Origin: Nitrospira sp.
Lineage (GTDB): Bacteria > Nitrospirota > Nitrospiria > Nitrospirales > Nitrospiraceae
DNA length: 64,000 nt
Direction: 5' to 3'
NCBI GenBank assembly: GCA_030444405.1
Contig: JARFPM010000002.1
Span: 1 to 64,000 of the forward strand
The notes below the pieces were generated by a model, which saw only the letters and a list, made by a program, of their open reading frames with translations, did no database searches and was not told the origin of the DNA. Of the stretch, positions 1 to 8,654 are shown one piece after another (the stretch's first letter is position 1; each line of letters opens with the position of its first letter). The position numbers and the translations under genes are program-made.

Positions 1-209
1 GCGATCAGCGTCTCGACCAACTGGGCCGCCGTCAAGCCCCGCTGCCGCTGTTGGATCCGCACCTGCTCATTGACGAGCTGCGCCGCGCCCAGGCGGCGGA
101 ACAACGCAATCACCAGCGGGACCCCGGCATGCGCGGTGAGGCGGGGCGGATCAATCTGGTCATCGATGTCGAACGGCAGTCGGACGTTCGCAGACGGTGT
201 CTCAGGCAT
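1..209 (-). pseudogene. IS1380-like transposase, N-terminal fragment cut by window edge
   Basis: An open frame runs on the minus strand from an ATG at 209 off the left edge, giving 69 codons. It contains PRLTAHAGVPLVIALFRRLG followed by a basic QQRQRG stretch and LTAAQLVETL, which resembles the N terminus of IS1380-family DDE transposases. An in-frame stop lies just upstream of this ATG, which supports the start. Whether the rest of the transposase is intact cannot be seen. No terminal inverted repeat could be recognised between the gene and nadK. The family call is from recall of the N-terminal pattern, so it is moderately certain. Confidence 0.65.
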
Positions 210-435
210 CAGGCTCCGCCTTGGTTGCTCAGTCACCCATTGGGGGATTCATCAAGCAATGCGGAGGCCATCCGGAGGGCCGCGCCACAGGCGGTCAGGC
301 ACGATCGTGGGCGCTTCCGCTCCCATGCTTAGCCGGAGATTAGGGGATAACAAGACGCCATGACACTGCGATAAACATCGGTCGTTGCTTCTTTTGTTTC
401 TGCATGACATGCCCTTTGATGCGATTGGCCGTGCG

Positions 436-465
436 TTGACATAAAAAGAAGCATCCCGATACAAT
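436..465 (+). promoter_or_regulatory. Probable sigma-70 promoter of nadK
   Basis: TTGACA at 436-441 and TACAAT at 460-465 are separated by 18 bases and lie 36 bases upstream of the nadK ATG. Both hexamers are close to consensus. A GGGAA ribosome-binding sequence precedes the start codon. Confidence 0.6.
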
Positions 466-501
466 CGCCCTCTCTTTGCCCCATGCACACATACGGGAAC
501 C

Positions 502-1362
502 ATGAAAAGTAAAAGCATCGGGATTCTCACTAAGCCAAAGTTTCCTGAAGTCAAAGACACGTTGCTAGGGGTCGTTGCCTGGCTCCGAGCCCGCAGCATT
601 ACTGTCCTTCTCGATACTACGTCTGCCACGTTGCTGAACGAACCGGGCGGAATTCAGAAAACGCAACTCGCCGAAAAGGCCGATGTGCTGTTGGTGCTGG
701 GCGGTGACGGAACCATTCTGAATGCAGCACGGCTGGCAGCAGAACGGAGCATTCCTATCTTGGGGGTCAACATGGGCGGGCTCGGATTCTTAACCGAGGT
801 GAGGCTGGACAACCTTTATCCTTCGCTGGAACGAGTATTCGCCAACGACTTTACCCTTGATGAACGACTGATGTTAGCGACGCATGTTCATCGGCACGGA
901 GAAACAGTCGCGCGAGGAATCGTACTCAACGATGTCGTCATCAGTAAAGGCACCCTAGCTCGCATGATCGAACTGCAGATCGCCATAGGGGGCCAATTCG
1001 TGACAAATCTACGTGGCGACGGCCTGATCATCGGAACACCGACAGGCTCTACCGCCTACTCCCTCTCTGCTGGAGGCCCCATCATGACACCCGCCCTTCA
1101 GGCGCTCATCTTGACCCCCATCTGTCCGCATACATTGACGCATCGCCCGTTAATCGTACCGGGCGATGTCATCATTGAAGTGACGTTGACGAGCAAGGAT
1201 GACGGATCAATGGCTACACTCGATGGGCAAGTCGGCGTCGCCATGACACAGGGTGATACGGCAATAATCAAGGCATCAGGCTATCAGACGAGATTGATTA
1301 GGTTTCCAGAAAGCCACTACTTTGAAGTGTTAAGGGAAAAATTGAAATGGGGGCACGGATAA
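502..1362 (+). CDS. nadK: NAD kinase
   Basis: This 286-residue cytoplasmic enzyme phosphorylates NAD to NADP, and its length is normal for bacterial NAD kinases. The GGDGT signature is at residues 67-71, the NDVV segment at 143-146, and the glycine-rich TGSTAYSLSAGGP nucleotide loop at 181-193. The ATG has a near-consensus promoter upstream. The gene converges on a flavoprotein gene with only 19 bases between the two stops. Making NADP next to a presumed NADP(H)-using flavoprotein is suggestive, but the genes lie on opposite strands. Identity is very secure. Confidence 0.96.
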   Translation: MKSKSIGILTKPKFPEVKDTLLGVVAWLRARSITVLLDTTSATLLNEPGGIQKTQLAEKADVLLVLGGDGTILNAARLAAERSIPILGVNMGGLGFLTEVRLDNLYPSLERVFANDFTLDERLMLATHVHRHGETVARGIVLNDVVISKGTLARMIELQIAIGGQFVTNLRGDGLIIGTPTGSTAYSLSAGGPIMTPALQALILTPICPHTLTHRPLIVPGDVIIEVTLTSKDDGSMATLDGQVGVAMTQGDTAIIKASGYQTRLIRFPESHYFEVLREKLKWGHG

Positions 1363-1381
1363 GCGCTCAATACCAACTATG

Positions 1382-2734
1382 CTACATCCTACCTTGTTCA
1401 ATATATTTCAGCATGTCTTGGTTGGCCGCAAACTTGAACTCTCCGATGCAGTCGGCTTTCCCGGCGAATGAGCGTTCTGCTACATCGAGTGCCCGTAAGC
1501 CGTTCACGTCGACTGGACGACTTTGCCGATTTCTGAGAAGCGAGTGCAAGTGATCAAGCACAATCTTGGCATCTTTGCCGCCGCTCTTGGTCGTCAGATA
1601 GCGCTCAACGACTTCCGCACACCAATCTCCGTCACGCTTCGCGACACCGACGAGTCCCTCACTAGCTTTACGAGCCCAACCGGCTAAAAATACGCCGTCC
1701 ATCACCTGACCGGTCGAATCGTCGTAAGCCTGAAAGAGCGCATCATCGGGATCATTAGCGGTTTTGTTGGGGTTCGTGACAAACATGCCATTCTTATAAG
1801 GTAGACCGACGGTCTCATCTACCCTGTCGCCGACAGCAAAAACAACCGAATCACAGGGGAATTCATAATACTGCTTCAAGCCTACGGCGACAGTATCCTC
1901 GCCTTTGGGATCAAGTCTGTTGTCTTCCATTTCAAGTCCGCGAACCCGATTATTGCTGTCAACCAGAATGCGCTTCGGCGACGCAAGGAAACGGAATCCC
2001 ATCTTCGTCTCGGACACCTTCGGCTCGCATTTAGTAAACTCATCGGTGAATACCCGTAAGACGTCATCGGGATTCTGACCGACCTTGGAGAGACGGTCCT
2101 TGATGCGCTCAAACTCGGATTTGATCCCCTCGAGGTCCATATTGGCACAGATGCTGCGAATTTCTTTTGGATTGTACTTACGTTCCACGGGTCCCCGTCT
2201 TACAATGGCCGTGACCCTCTCAACTTTCTTGTAGCGGATCAACCAGTGGGCAATGTCCACCATCACATCTCCCGCCCCGATCACTGCGACGTGTTTTCCC
2301 ATCTCAAATGGGCGGTCGCCAAAGCCCGGTAAACGATTAAAGTGATAGACGACATCTTTTGCGTGGAATACGCCTTGCGCCGAGTCTCCTTCGACACCAA
2401 TGGCCTTGGTTCCCTGCGCACCGATCGTGAAAACCACCGAGCTTGCACCCAGCCCGCGCACATCTTCGACCGTGAGGTCCTTTCCGTTCCCGATGGAGAC
2501 ATTGCCAAAATAATGGACGTTCTTCTGTTGAAGAAGTTCCCAGTACTGTTTTTTGAGGCCACCGCGGAGTTTCAGCTTAGAGGGGAATATCCCGTATTCA
2601 GCCAACCCGCCGAATTTAATATCACGATTGAGAATAATGATTTCGTGGCCGGCTTTCGAAAGCGCGCTGGCAACGGCCATACCAGCCGGTCCCGCTCCCG
2701 CCACAATAATCACATGCGTCTGTGTCCCGCTCAT
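1382..2734 (-). CDS. FAD-dependent NAD(P) oxidoreductase, ferredoxin-NADP reductase/GltD-like
   Basis: The 450-residue protein has an N-terminal FAD Rossmann motif (GAGPAGMAVA, residues 13-22) and a second nucleotide motif (VIGAGDVMVDIA) in the middle. A C-terminal VFLAGWARKASEGLVG segment is typical of the adrenodoxin reductase and glutamate synthase small-subunit group. The likely role is electron transfer between NAD(P)H and ferredoxin or a similar carrier in the cytoplasm. I chose the ATG at 2734 over an earlier in-frame start at 2821 because AAGGA lies just before it and the FAD motif then starts at the usual distance. A tail of about 70 residues follows the last recognisable motif. The exact electron partner is unknown. 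Confidence 0.8.
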   Translation of the reverse strand: MSGTQTHVIIVAGAGPAGMAVASALSKAGHEIIILNRDIKFGGLAEYGIFPSKLKLRGGLKKQYWELLQQKNVHYFGNVSIGNGKDLTVEDVRGLGASSVVFTIGAQGTKAIGVEGDSAQGVFHAKDVVYHFNRLPGFGDRPFEMGKHVAVIGAGDVMVDIAHWLIRYKKVERVTAIVRRGPVERKYNPKEIRSICANMDLEGIKSEFERIKDRLSKVGQNPDDVLRVFTDEFTKCEPKVSETKMGFRFLASPKRILVDSNNRVRGLEMEDNRLDPKGEDTVAVGLKQYYEFPCDSVVFAVGDRVDETVGLPYKNGMFVTNPNKTANDPDDALFQAYDDSTGQVMDGVFLAGWARKASEGLVGVAKRDGDWCAEVVERYLTTKSGGKDAKIVLDHLHSLLRNRQSRPVDVNGLRALDVAERSFAGKADCIGEFKFAANQDMLKYIEQGRM

Positions 2735-3165
2735 ACAGTGTTCCTTGAGAATTTTAGTAATAGAAAAACCTTGAATATCAACGACTCGCGGACTGTAACA
2801 TAGCCGTTCCCGCACTGTCAAAAAGCGCGGCAGATGGCGGGGACGCCGAGTGGCTTCGACGTGTACGAGTATTTACTGTCGTTTACAATCCCGCTCGTCA
2901 CCGGATCAGGTCACATGAGAACTCTCTATGCCCACTGGCGAATCATTCTCTCTGCAACCAGAGAAGACTCTGGCCCCTCCCATACGTTACCGTCCCGTCC
3001 GCAAGAGAACTTTGTCCTTCCTCTCAAAGGGCTGAGCAGAGATGAAGCATACATCGTCCCGGACTTTGAGCTTGCTGAGGAATTGATCGCCCGAGGCGCC
3101 GACAGCGCACACATTGCCATTAGCTCACCTGATTCTACCGAAAACCAGTATCTGGGTATTCCCAG
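2735..3165. other. Stretch without a convincing gene
   Basis: This 431-base stretch lies between the flavoprotein start and the glycosyltransferase wreck. A plus-strand open frame of 158 codons (2834-3310) crosses it and runs into the first part of the glycosyltransferase in another frame. Part of that frame (FVLPLKGLSRDEAYIVPDFE) looks protein-like, so it may be the decayed end of an upstream gene, but I recognise no family. The first 100 bases should hold the promoter of the minus-strand flavoprotein gene. Confidence 0.4.
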
Positions 3166-3760
3166 GTGTCGGCTGGTAAACAGCTCGTCCCCGCCTCACC
3201 GTTCAATTTCAAACAATCGATTGTCATTATCCTCCCAACTAACAATGAACGTGCCAATCTTGAGGCGCTTGTCCGGGCGATCAGCCAATATCTTGTGGCC
3301 GATGTCTTGATCGTTGATAATAACTCGCAGGACGGGACCGGAGAATTAGCCGATCAGCTCAGTTGCAGGTATGGGCATGTACACGTCCTGCACGGGGTGA
3401 AAAAAGAAGGGCTTGGGCCAGCCTATCTTGCGGGGTTCCAGTGGGCGCTGCAGCGCAATTACGGCCTCATCATCGAAATGGACTGTGACGTTAGCCATGC
3501 TCCCTGGGATCTGCCCCGCTTGGTACGCCACAGCCGCTTTGCCGACCTGGTGATTGGGAGTTGCTACGTGCCGGGCGAAAGGGTACGTTTTTCAGGTAGA
3601 GCTGGCCTGGCGAGCCCTGCAGCTGGGTGCGAATGTGGATGAATTACCCATCCGCTTCTGCGACCGCATTGAAGGCCAAAGCAAGCTCGGCTGGCAGTCC
3701 ATCGCCGAAGCGCTGATGGAAGTACCCACAATGTATCTGCGCGGTCTGAGTGGTCGATGA
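3166..3760 (+). pseudogene. Polyprenol-phosphate mannosyltransferase-like GT2 with internal deletion and frameshift
   Basis: The first part, from GTG at 3166, reads like the N-terminal half of a dolichyl-phosphate mannosyltransferase: IVIILPTNNERANLEALV, VLIVDNNSQDGTGELAD, the acceptor-side EMDCDVSHAPWDLPRLV and ADLVIGSCYVPG. The frame is then lost. From about 3571 another frame continues with GYVFQVELAWRAL and ELPIRFCDRIEGQSKLGWQS, which is the normal C-terminal part of the same family. Roughly 60 codons of the centre, including the usual GGFR region, are missing at the join near 3575-3590. The product would be inactive. An assembly collapse would give the same picture as a real deletion. 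Confidence 0.8.
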
Positions 3761-3830
3761 AACTTTCCTCTTCCTCTTTCCCTTCTTCCAGCAACCTCCC
3801 CTGCATCAAGTAAAGTGCCGCCCTCGGCCG

Positions 3831-4592
3831 TTAATACAAAGGCTCATGGGTCACACAAGACCCTATGAGAGAGACCTCGGGCTGGGACGGATCGAACTTG
3901 GTCAAATCGATGATGAGTTCGTCCTTTGCATTGGCCAAAATTCCGTCCAGCAGGCTGCTCTTCGTCGGAATGACGGCATTGGATGGCTGAAAAATCAGGT
4001 CAAAACCTTTCGCCGCGGTCGGCCGCATAGGGTAACGCCGATCATAAATCATCCCATAGGCGGGGATTCCGTAAAGGATTCTCCAATTTCCCAGAAGCAT
4101 ATGAAGTTCTGTCCCATGAACGTACAGTCCGCCCGTCGTGATAATTCGCCTCGCCAATGTCTGCGGCTGACTCAAATAGAAGGTAACCCGCTCGTTGACT
4201 TTCGCTTCCGCCAACGCCTCCGAAATTCGTACAGACAAGAGGGCCAACTCCTCATCCGTGAAGGCCGGAACCAGAGGAGACTCCCCCCAAATCCACCGCT
4301 GGAGCGCAACCCAATGCTCCTGCACCTTCAATCCCGACAAAATCGCCCGCATTTTTTCCGGTTCGATCGTGAATGGATGGCTATGGTGGCTTGGCGGCCA
4401 TTCCGGGAGCACTTCCGAGTCCTCTTCCAATCGCACGAAATTGACTGGATCCTCGTAAATCACTCGCGATGGCACATGAGGCGCAGCACAACCGAGCGAC
4501 AAAATGGAGCAAATGGTGAGGAGTACGGTGACGATCCGGATTTTCCGATTATTGATTTCCTTGCAACTCACCTCTCTGCCCTTCCCGTTCAC
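3831..4592 (-). CDS. Lipoprotein of unknown function
   Basis: The 253-residue product begins with a charged stretch and a hydrophobic segment ending in the lipobox LSLGC (Cys35), so it should be exported and lipidated. The mature part has no domain I recognise. It contains an acidic, Trp-rich N-terminal portion and a central YLSQPQTLARRIITTGGLYV segment. Its ATG overlaps the TGA of the cyclophilin gene upstream (ATGA), which indicates translational coupling. It is the last gene of a minus-strand run that includes tatC and a beta-propeller gene, so an envelope role is likely. Confidence 0.75.
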   Translation of the reverse strand: MNGKGREVSCKEINNRKIRIVTVLLTICSILSLGCAAPHVPSRVIYEDPVNFVRLEEDSEVLPEWPPSHHSHPFTIEPEKMRAILSGLKVQEHWVALQRWIWGESPLVPAFTDEELALLSVRISEALAEAKVNERVTFYLSQPQTLARRIITTGGLYVHGTELHMLLGNWRILYGIPAYGMIYDRRYPMRPTAAKGFDLIFQPSNAVIPTKSSLLDGILANAKDELIIDLTKFDPSQPEVSLIGSCVTHEPLY

Positions 4593-5101
4593 CCTTCACC
4601 GATCGTGACGGTCATCTCAGCTCGCTCCAGCGGATTGTCTCGTCCATCACGCTTCATATTGACGATCTTATCCACCACCTCCATTCCGCTGACCACCTCT
4701 CCAAATACCGTGTATTGCCAATCGAGGAAATTGGCGTCTGCGACGCAAATAAAGAACTGTGACCCTGCGCTATCCGGATCGTTCGCGCGGGCCATCGAAA
4801 CAATGCCTCGCTTGTGGGGCGTGCTGTTGAACTCCGCCTTCACCTTATAACCCGGTCCGCCCATTCCGTGGGATGAACGGTCGGAATTCTTACTGTTGGG
4901 ATCGCCTCCCTGAATCATGAACCCAGGGATGACACGGTGAAACGTCGTTCCATTATAAAACCCCTCCCGGGAAAGCTTGACAAAATTGTTGACGTGGCCG
5001 GGCGCCACATCCGAAAAAAACCTGAGTATGATTTCTCCCACGGGTTGCCCTTTGCTTGTCACGGCTATCGTTGCTCGTATCTTTTCGCCTACATCAGCCA
5101 T
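4589..5101 (-). CDS. ppiB: Peptidyl-prolyl cis-trans isomerase, cyclophilin type
   Basis: This 170-residue single-domain cyclophilin catalyses proline cis-trans isomerisation. It shows the family core FHRVIPGFMIQGGDP, the GSQFFI segment and the conserved Trp region (FLDWQYTVFGEV). No signal peptide is visible, so a cytoplasmic location is expected. It is 20 bases downstream of the propeller gene and overlaps the lipoprotein gene by four bases, which fits one operon. The insert GSQFFICVADANFLDWQYTVFGEV is normal for bacterial PpiB-like enzymes. Confidence 0.93.
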   Translation of the reverse strand: MADVGEKIRATIAVTSKGQPVGEIILRFFSDVAPGHVNNFVKLSREGFYNGTTFHRVIPGFMIQGGDPNSKNSDRSSHGMGGPGYKVKAEFNSTPHKRGIVSMARANDPDSAGSQFFICVADANFLDWQYTVFGEVVSGMEVVDKIVNMKRDGRDNPLERAEMTVTIGEG

Positions 5102-5121
5102 TCCATTCGTCCTTTCTAGAC

Positions 5122-6219
5122 TTAGCGAAAGAGAAATGGCGGGGGCGCTATTTCCCCCTCCAACCCCTGATTGACGGCAATCCAGGAGACACCATCATCG
5201 CTGCGAAACACGCCCGAACTCGTCCCGGCATACAGACCTTTACCCCCGGATCCGATCACCACCTGGATCGCAAGGTTCGCCAGACCCTTATTGATGGGAA
5301 TCCATTGCTTGCCCTTATCCACGGTCTTAAAAATCCCGTTCCCGGTTGCCACAACCACTCCTTGGTCACTGAATACGATACCCCGGATAGAGTCGTTTGG
5401 CAGCGCCCGGCTAATTGGTCGCCACGTCAGTCCGCCGTCGGCGCTGCGAAAGACTCCGCCATCGAACGTGCCGGCAAAAATACTCTGGTCGTGGTCAATC
5501 ACCAAAACACGAATAAAATTTTCGATCATCCCCTCGTGATCCTTCAACCCATGCTGCATACGAACCCAGCCGGTGGAGCAAGGATTGAACCGAAAGATGC
5601 CTTTACCGGAAGTCCCAGCGAATAAGGTTCCATCGGCAGAGCGCGCGAGTGCGTGAACCAGAGTATCGTCTAACCCCGATGTCACGGGCGTCCAATGATC
5701 CTCGGAGCCATGCAGACGATACACGCCGTCTCCGGTACCGGCAAAAAGTTCCTGATCCACCGCCAGTAATGCCTTGACTTCAAGCCGTTTGAGCCCCGCA
5801 TTGACCGGTTGCCAGCTGTTCCCTTCATCGCGCGAACGAAACACTCCCCCACGAAACGTACCGGCATAGACTGCTCCGTCTTTCGTGGAGGCCAAACTCA
5901 AGATAAAAGGATCAGTGATACCACCTCCTACTCGAGCCCACGTCGCACCACGGTCGAGGGTGCGAAAAATTCCATGCCCGAAAGATCCGGCATAGACAAC
6001 CCCATTGTTACCTATCACAAGGGCCTGCACGCTTGTTGCGGATTGTTCAGATGGGTCCAATGCCGTCGAAGATTCCGAAACCCCCAACGGTGTGGGTAAC
6101 AACAGCGGATCGGAGGTCCGGAGGCTCTCTCCACCGGCCGAACAGAGAAGAATACCCCACATCGAGATCACAGAGGCGATCGTGGCTATGCACTGAGCCT
6201 TTACAACCCCAAGCCTCAT
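5122..6219 (-). CDS. Exported beta-propeller protein with YCF48/BNR-like repeats
   Basis: The 365-residue product has an N-terminal signal-like hydrophobic stretch, then about seven repeats of a pattern such as GVYAGTFRGGVFRSRDEGNSW. These Asp-box/BNR-type blades occur in YCF48/HCF136 assembly factors and sialidase-like propellers. No catalytic signature of a sialidase is present, so a scaffold or assembly role in the periplasm is more likely than hydrolysis. Its ATG overlaps the tatC stop by four bases, tying it to protein export genes. The substrate or partner is unknown. Confidence 0.8.
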   Translation of the reverse strand: MRLGVVKAQCIATIASVISMWGILLCSAGGESLRTSDPLLLPTPLGVSESSTALDPSEQSATSVQALVIGNNGVVYAGSFGHGIFRTLDRGATWARVGGGITDPFILSLASTKDGAVYAGTFRGGVFRSRDEGNSWQPVNAGLKRLEVKALLAVDQELFAGTGDGVYRLHGSEDHWTPVTSGLDDTLVHALARSADGTLFAGTSGKGIFRFNPCSTGWVRMQHGLKDHEGMIENFIRVLVIDHDQSIFAGTFDGGVFRSADGGLTWRPISRALPNDSIRGIVFSDQGVVVATGNGIFKTVDKGKQWIPINKGLANLAIQVVIGSGGKGLYAGTSSGVFRSDDGVSWIAVNQGLEGEIAPPPFLFR

Positions 6220-6992
6220 CGTAGCCTCGTTCCGGCGGTATTGATCGGCAGATCCGGATCGAGCGGCAAATCGATTCCCCCTGAATCCTGAGACCGCCCG
6301 AAAAGCCGGGCGCCGAGAATCCCAATCTCATACAGCCCCATCAAGGGAACCGCCATCAAGAGCATGGTAAAGAGCGTCGCGTCAGGAGTGACGATGGCAG
6401 AGATAATGAGACATAACAAAACGGCATGTTTGCGGTAACGAGCGAATGTGTCCGCCGATACCACCCCGGTTATAGTCGCTAAACTCATGGCCAAGGGAAG
6501 CTCGAAGGCGCAGCCGAAGATGAGCAGGAATTTCACGTTAAAATCAATGTAGGTACCGACGCTCAGCTGCGGGGTGATATCACGATCGAGCCCGAAACTC
6601 ACGAAAAGGTCGATCACCAGCGGCAGAATCACCACATTGCAGAAAACCAGCCCTAACGCGAACAGCGCCCCCGCCCCCATGAACAGCGGAATTGCCCATC
6701 GTTGTTCTTTCGGTAACAGGGCGGGCTCGATGAACTTCCAACACTGATAAAAAATGACCGGCAAGCTGAGAATGAGGGCTGCCAACAATGATACCTTGAT
6801 TGAAGCGAACAACGCCTCAGTGGGGCCATAAAACGCCAGTTGGTTCGAAAAGGGTCGGTTGAGCCAAGCCACCATTTCGGCGGAAAAGGAGAAGGTCAGC
6901 ACCAACGAGCCCAAGACCGTCGCACCAATGATGATCAGTCGTCGCTTGACGGCTTGGATGTGGGAGGCAAGCGGATGGATGGTCTGTTCCAT
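6216..6992 (-). CDS. tatC: Sec-independent protein translocase TatC
   Basis: TatC is the core polytopic receptor of the twin-arginine pathway in the inner membrane. The 258-residue length and six hydrophobic segments fit the family. The N-terminal cytoplasmic stretch ASHIQAVKRRL stands where the usual HLxELRxRL is found, and the conserved FELP motif occurs in FGCAFELPLAM. It is followed with a four-base overlap by an exported propeller gene. I recognise no tatA or tatB gene in the window. Confidence 0.94.
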   Translation of the reverse strand: MEQTIHPLASHIQAVKRRLIIIGATVLGSLVLTFSFSAEMVAWLNRPFSNQLAFYGPTEALFASIKVSLLAALILSLPVIFYQCWKFIEPALLPKEQRWAIPLFMGAGALFALGLVFCNVVILPLVIDLFVSFGLDRDITPQLSVGTYIDFNVKFLLIFGCAFELPLAMSLATITGVVSADTFARYRKHAVLLCLIISAIVTPDATLFTMLLMAVPLMGLYEIGILGARLFGRSQDSGGIDLPLDPDLPINTAGTRLR

Positions 6993-7038
6993 ATCTACTA
7001 GATACCGCCAGCTGCAAAGTCGGTGGCCGATCAGCCTT

Positions 7039-7278
7039 CTATCGCGCCGGCTCGAGCTTTTGCTCGCGGTAGAGGCGAATCAGTTCCGCAAGCTTGTCTT
7101 TCTTCGCCAATTTTTCCTTTTGCATCCGCTTTTTCTCGATTTCTTCTGACGGGGTCAGGACATGGCGCTTCTGCAGCTCGTTGAGTTCAAGGTCCAGGCG
7201 ATGGTGGGACGCTTCTAGTTCTCGGAATTCGTGGTTGGAGTGGCGAAGCTGTTCGACAATCGTATCTTCCGTCAACAT
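7039..7278 (-). CDS. DUF465 (YdcH-like) small coiled-coil protein
   Basis: The 79-residue protein is almost wholly helical and charged, with the DUF465 pattern HHRLDLELNELQKR followed by EEIEKKRMQKEKLAKKDKL. Family members are small coiled-coil proteins of unknown function. The gene sits between rimI and tatC in a same-strand run. An AGGAGG-like ribosome-binding sequence lies just before the ATG. Confidence 0.85.
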   Translation of the reverse strand: MLTEDTIVEQLRHSNHEFRELEASHHRLDLELNELQKRHVLTPSEEIEKKRMQKEKLAKKDKLAELIRLYREQKLEPAR

Positions 7279-7293
7279 AAAAACACCTCCTGG

Positions 7294-7857
7294 TTAAAGT
7301 AAGTCTGTTGAAGCTGATTCACCTCCTAAGGTAAAGCCCCTGTCCCGCTGCCGGCCACTTGATATCACGAGCGGATTCATTTCCATCAACACAGCGTCTT
7401 CGACGGGATTCGTGTAGTAATGCGCGCGACTACTGATCTGCACAAAACCTATACGGGTATAGAGGGAACGCGCCGGGTTGTTCGAGGCTCTGACTTCGAG
7501 GACCGCCCGAGTCGCTGCTTGCTCTAATCCCAGACGGAGGGCTTCGGTGACAAGGGCTCGTCCAACCCCCCTCCTCCGCATCGACTCTCGCACCGCCAAA
7601 TTCATCAATCGCAGCTCTTCAAAGACGATCCAGAAGCAATGGTACCCGATAATCGTCGGTTCTGCCTGTGTCGCCGACTCTTCTTGGTGCCTCGCGACGA
7701 GAAAGTGCGCGAATTGGTTACTCGTCAACTCAACCTCCAGCATTTTGCGCGTCCAAGGGGACGAGAAGCAAGCCTCTTCCAAAGTGAGGATGTCCGGTAA
7801 CATATCCGGTGTCGCTGGGACAATCTGAAACTCAGAAAGCACCATGTGGCTGCTCAC
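7294..7857 (-). CDS. rimI: Ribosomal protein alanine N-acetyltransferase-like GNAT
   Basis: The 187-residue protein has a single GNAT domain. The acetyl-CoA loop is RRRGVGRALV, preceded by the beta strand LMNLAVRE, and the C-terminal part contains ASNNPARSLYTRIGF, the RimI-type motif B. In many bacteria rimI is adjacent to tsaB, as here, which supports the name. It follows tsaB with a four-base overlap. About 30 residues at the C terminus (RQRDRGFTLGGES) extend beyond the usual RimI length. A related N-acetyltransferase substrate cannot be excluded. Confidence 0.88.
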   Translation of the reverse strand: MSSHMVLSEFQIVPATPDMLPDILTLEEACFSSPWTRKMLEVELTSNQFAHFLVARHQEESATQAEPTIIGYHCFWIVFEELRLMNLAVRESMRRRGVGRALVTEALRLGLEQAATRAVLEVRASNNPARSLYTRIGFVQISSRAHYYTNPVEDAVLMEMNPLVISSGRQRDRGFTLGGESASTDLL

Positions 7858-8642
7858 CTTTCCCGCAGATGCGACCGCCGACGACCCCGAGCCAATCGCT
7901 CGGCAACCTTGGTTTCAACCCGCTGCTGGCGTCTCGCAACGGGCGAAACGCCTCCCGACCGTTCGTATTGGATTTCCGCTTCGGCCCGCTGGACATAGAG
8001 CGGCGTAACCAGATCTCCGGCAATTTGACCTCGTCGAAGCCTTTCTATCCCGATGTGCGCCACTTGAATAGCCGAAGGTTTGAAGACGGGATGAGGTCCT
8101 ACCGTCACAGTGACCGACTCTGACAAGGCTGCTCGAATCTCCGATTCCATCGACGACCAGCCGGCCCCGAATACCAACGTGGGTTCCGTGAGACTCTGCG
8201 CAAAGGCTCGTGGGGTTCCAACCTGTTCACCTACAACGCGATCTAATCGCCCGCTTGTCCAACGGAAAATCGCCCAGTACGCTTCCCCACGACGACTGAC
8301 CAGCATCGGACAGACAGGAAGGGTTGCCGCTTCCAGACTCCTCGCCATGGCTTCCAGTGTCGGTACCAACGTGAGAGGAAGACCAGTGGCTCCCCGAAGT
8401 CCTAGGCACGTTGCGATGCCCACTCGGATACCGGTAAACGAACCGGGCCCGATCGAACAGGCAAGACCACTGAGATCGCTGAGCTGCAATCCGGATTGAG
8501 AGAGCAGTCGATCAATGGTGGGCAAGAGGAGAGAACCCTGAGCGCCACCGGCCTCTTGCTCATGCATCGCTAGGATGAGGTCGTCTTCGAGAATCGCGAC
8601 ACTCTGCCACGTCGTGGCCGTTTCAACCGCAAGGATCTTCAT
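7854..8642 (-). CDS. tsaB: tRNA threonylcarbamoyladenosine biosynthesis protein TsaB
   Basis: TsaB is the inactive paralogue of TsaD that scaffolds the TsaBDE complex making t6A37 in tRNAs. The signature SIGPGSFTGIRVGIA is intact, and the N terminus MKILAVETATTWQSVAI fits the ASKHA fold. At 262 residues it is some 30 longer than the usual protein, with an Arg-rich C-terminal tail (VARRQQRVETKVAERLARGR). The stop overlaps the rimI start by four bases. The lipoprotein gene upstream is 12 bases away, indicating one transcript. Confidence 0.93.
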   Translation of the reverse strand: MKILAVETATTWQSVAILEDDLILAMHEQEAGGAQGSLLLPTIDRLLSQSGLQLSDLSGLACSIGPGSFTGIRVGIATCLGLRGATGLPLTLVPTLEAMARSLEAATLPVCPMLVSRRGEAYWAIFRWTSGRLDRVVGEQVGTPRAFAQSLTEPTLVFGAGWSSMESEIRAALSESVTVTVGPHPVFKPSAIQVAHIGIERLRRGQIAGDLVTPLYVQRAEAEIQYERSGGVSPVARRQQRVETKVAERLARGRRRSHLRER

Positions 8643-8654
8643 CGACGATGACGA

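Noticed and set aside
2342-2803. 153-codon frame antisense to the flavoprotein gene
   Set aside because: It is a shadow of a well-supported flavoprotein gene with intact FAD motifs on the other strand.
2834-3310. 158-codon plus-strand frame before the glycosyltransferase wreck
   Set aside because: It crosses into a region clearly coding in another frame and matches no family. Part of it may be decayed coding DNA, but no gene can be supported.
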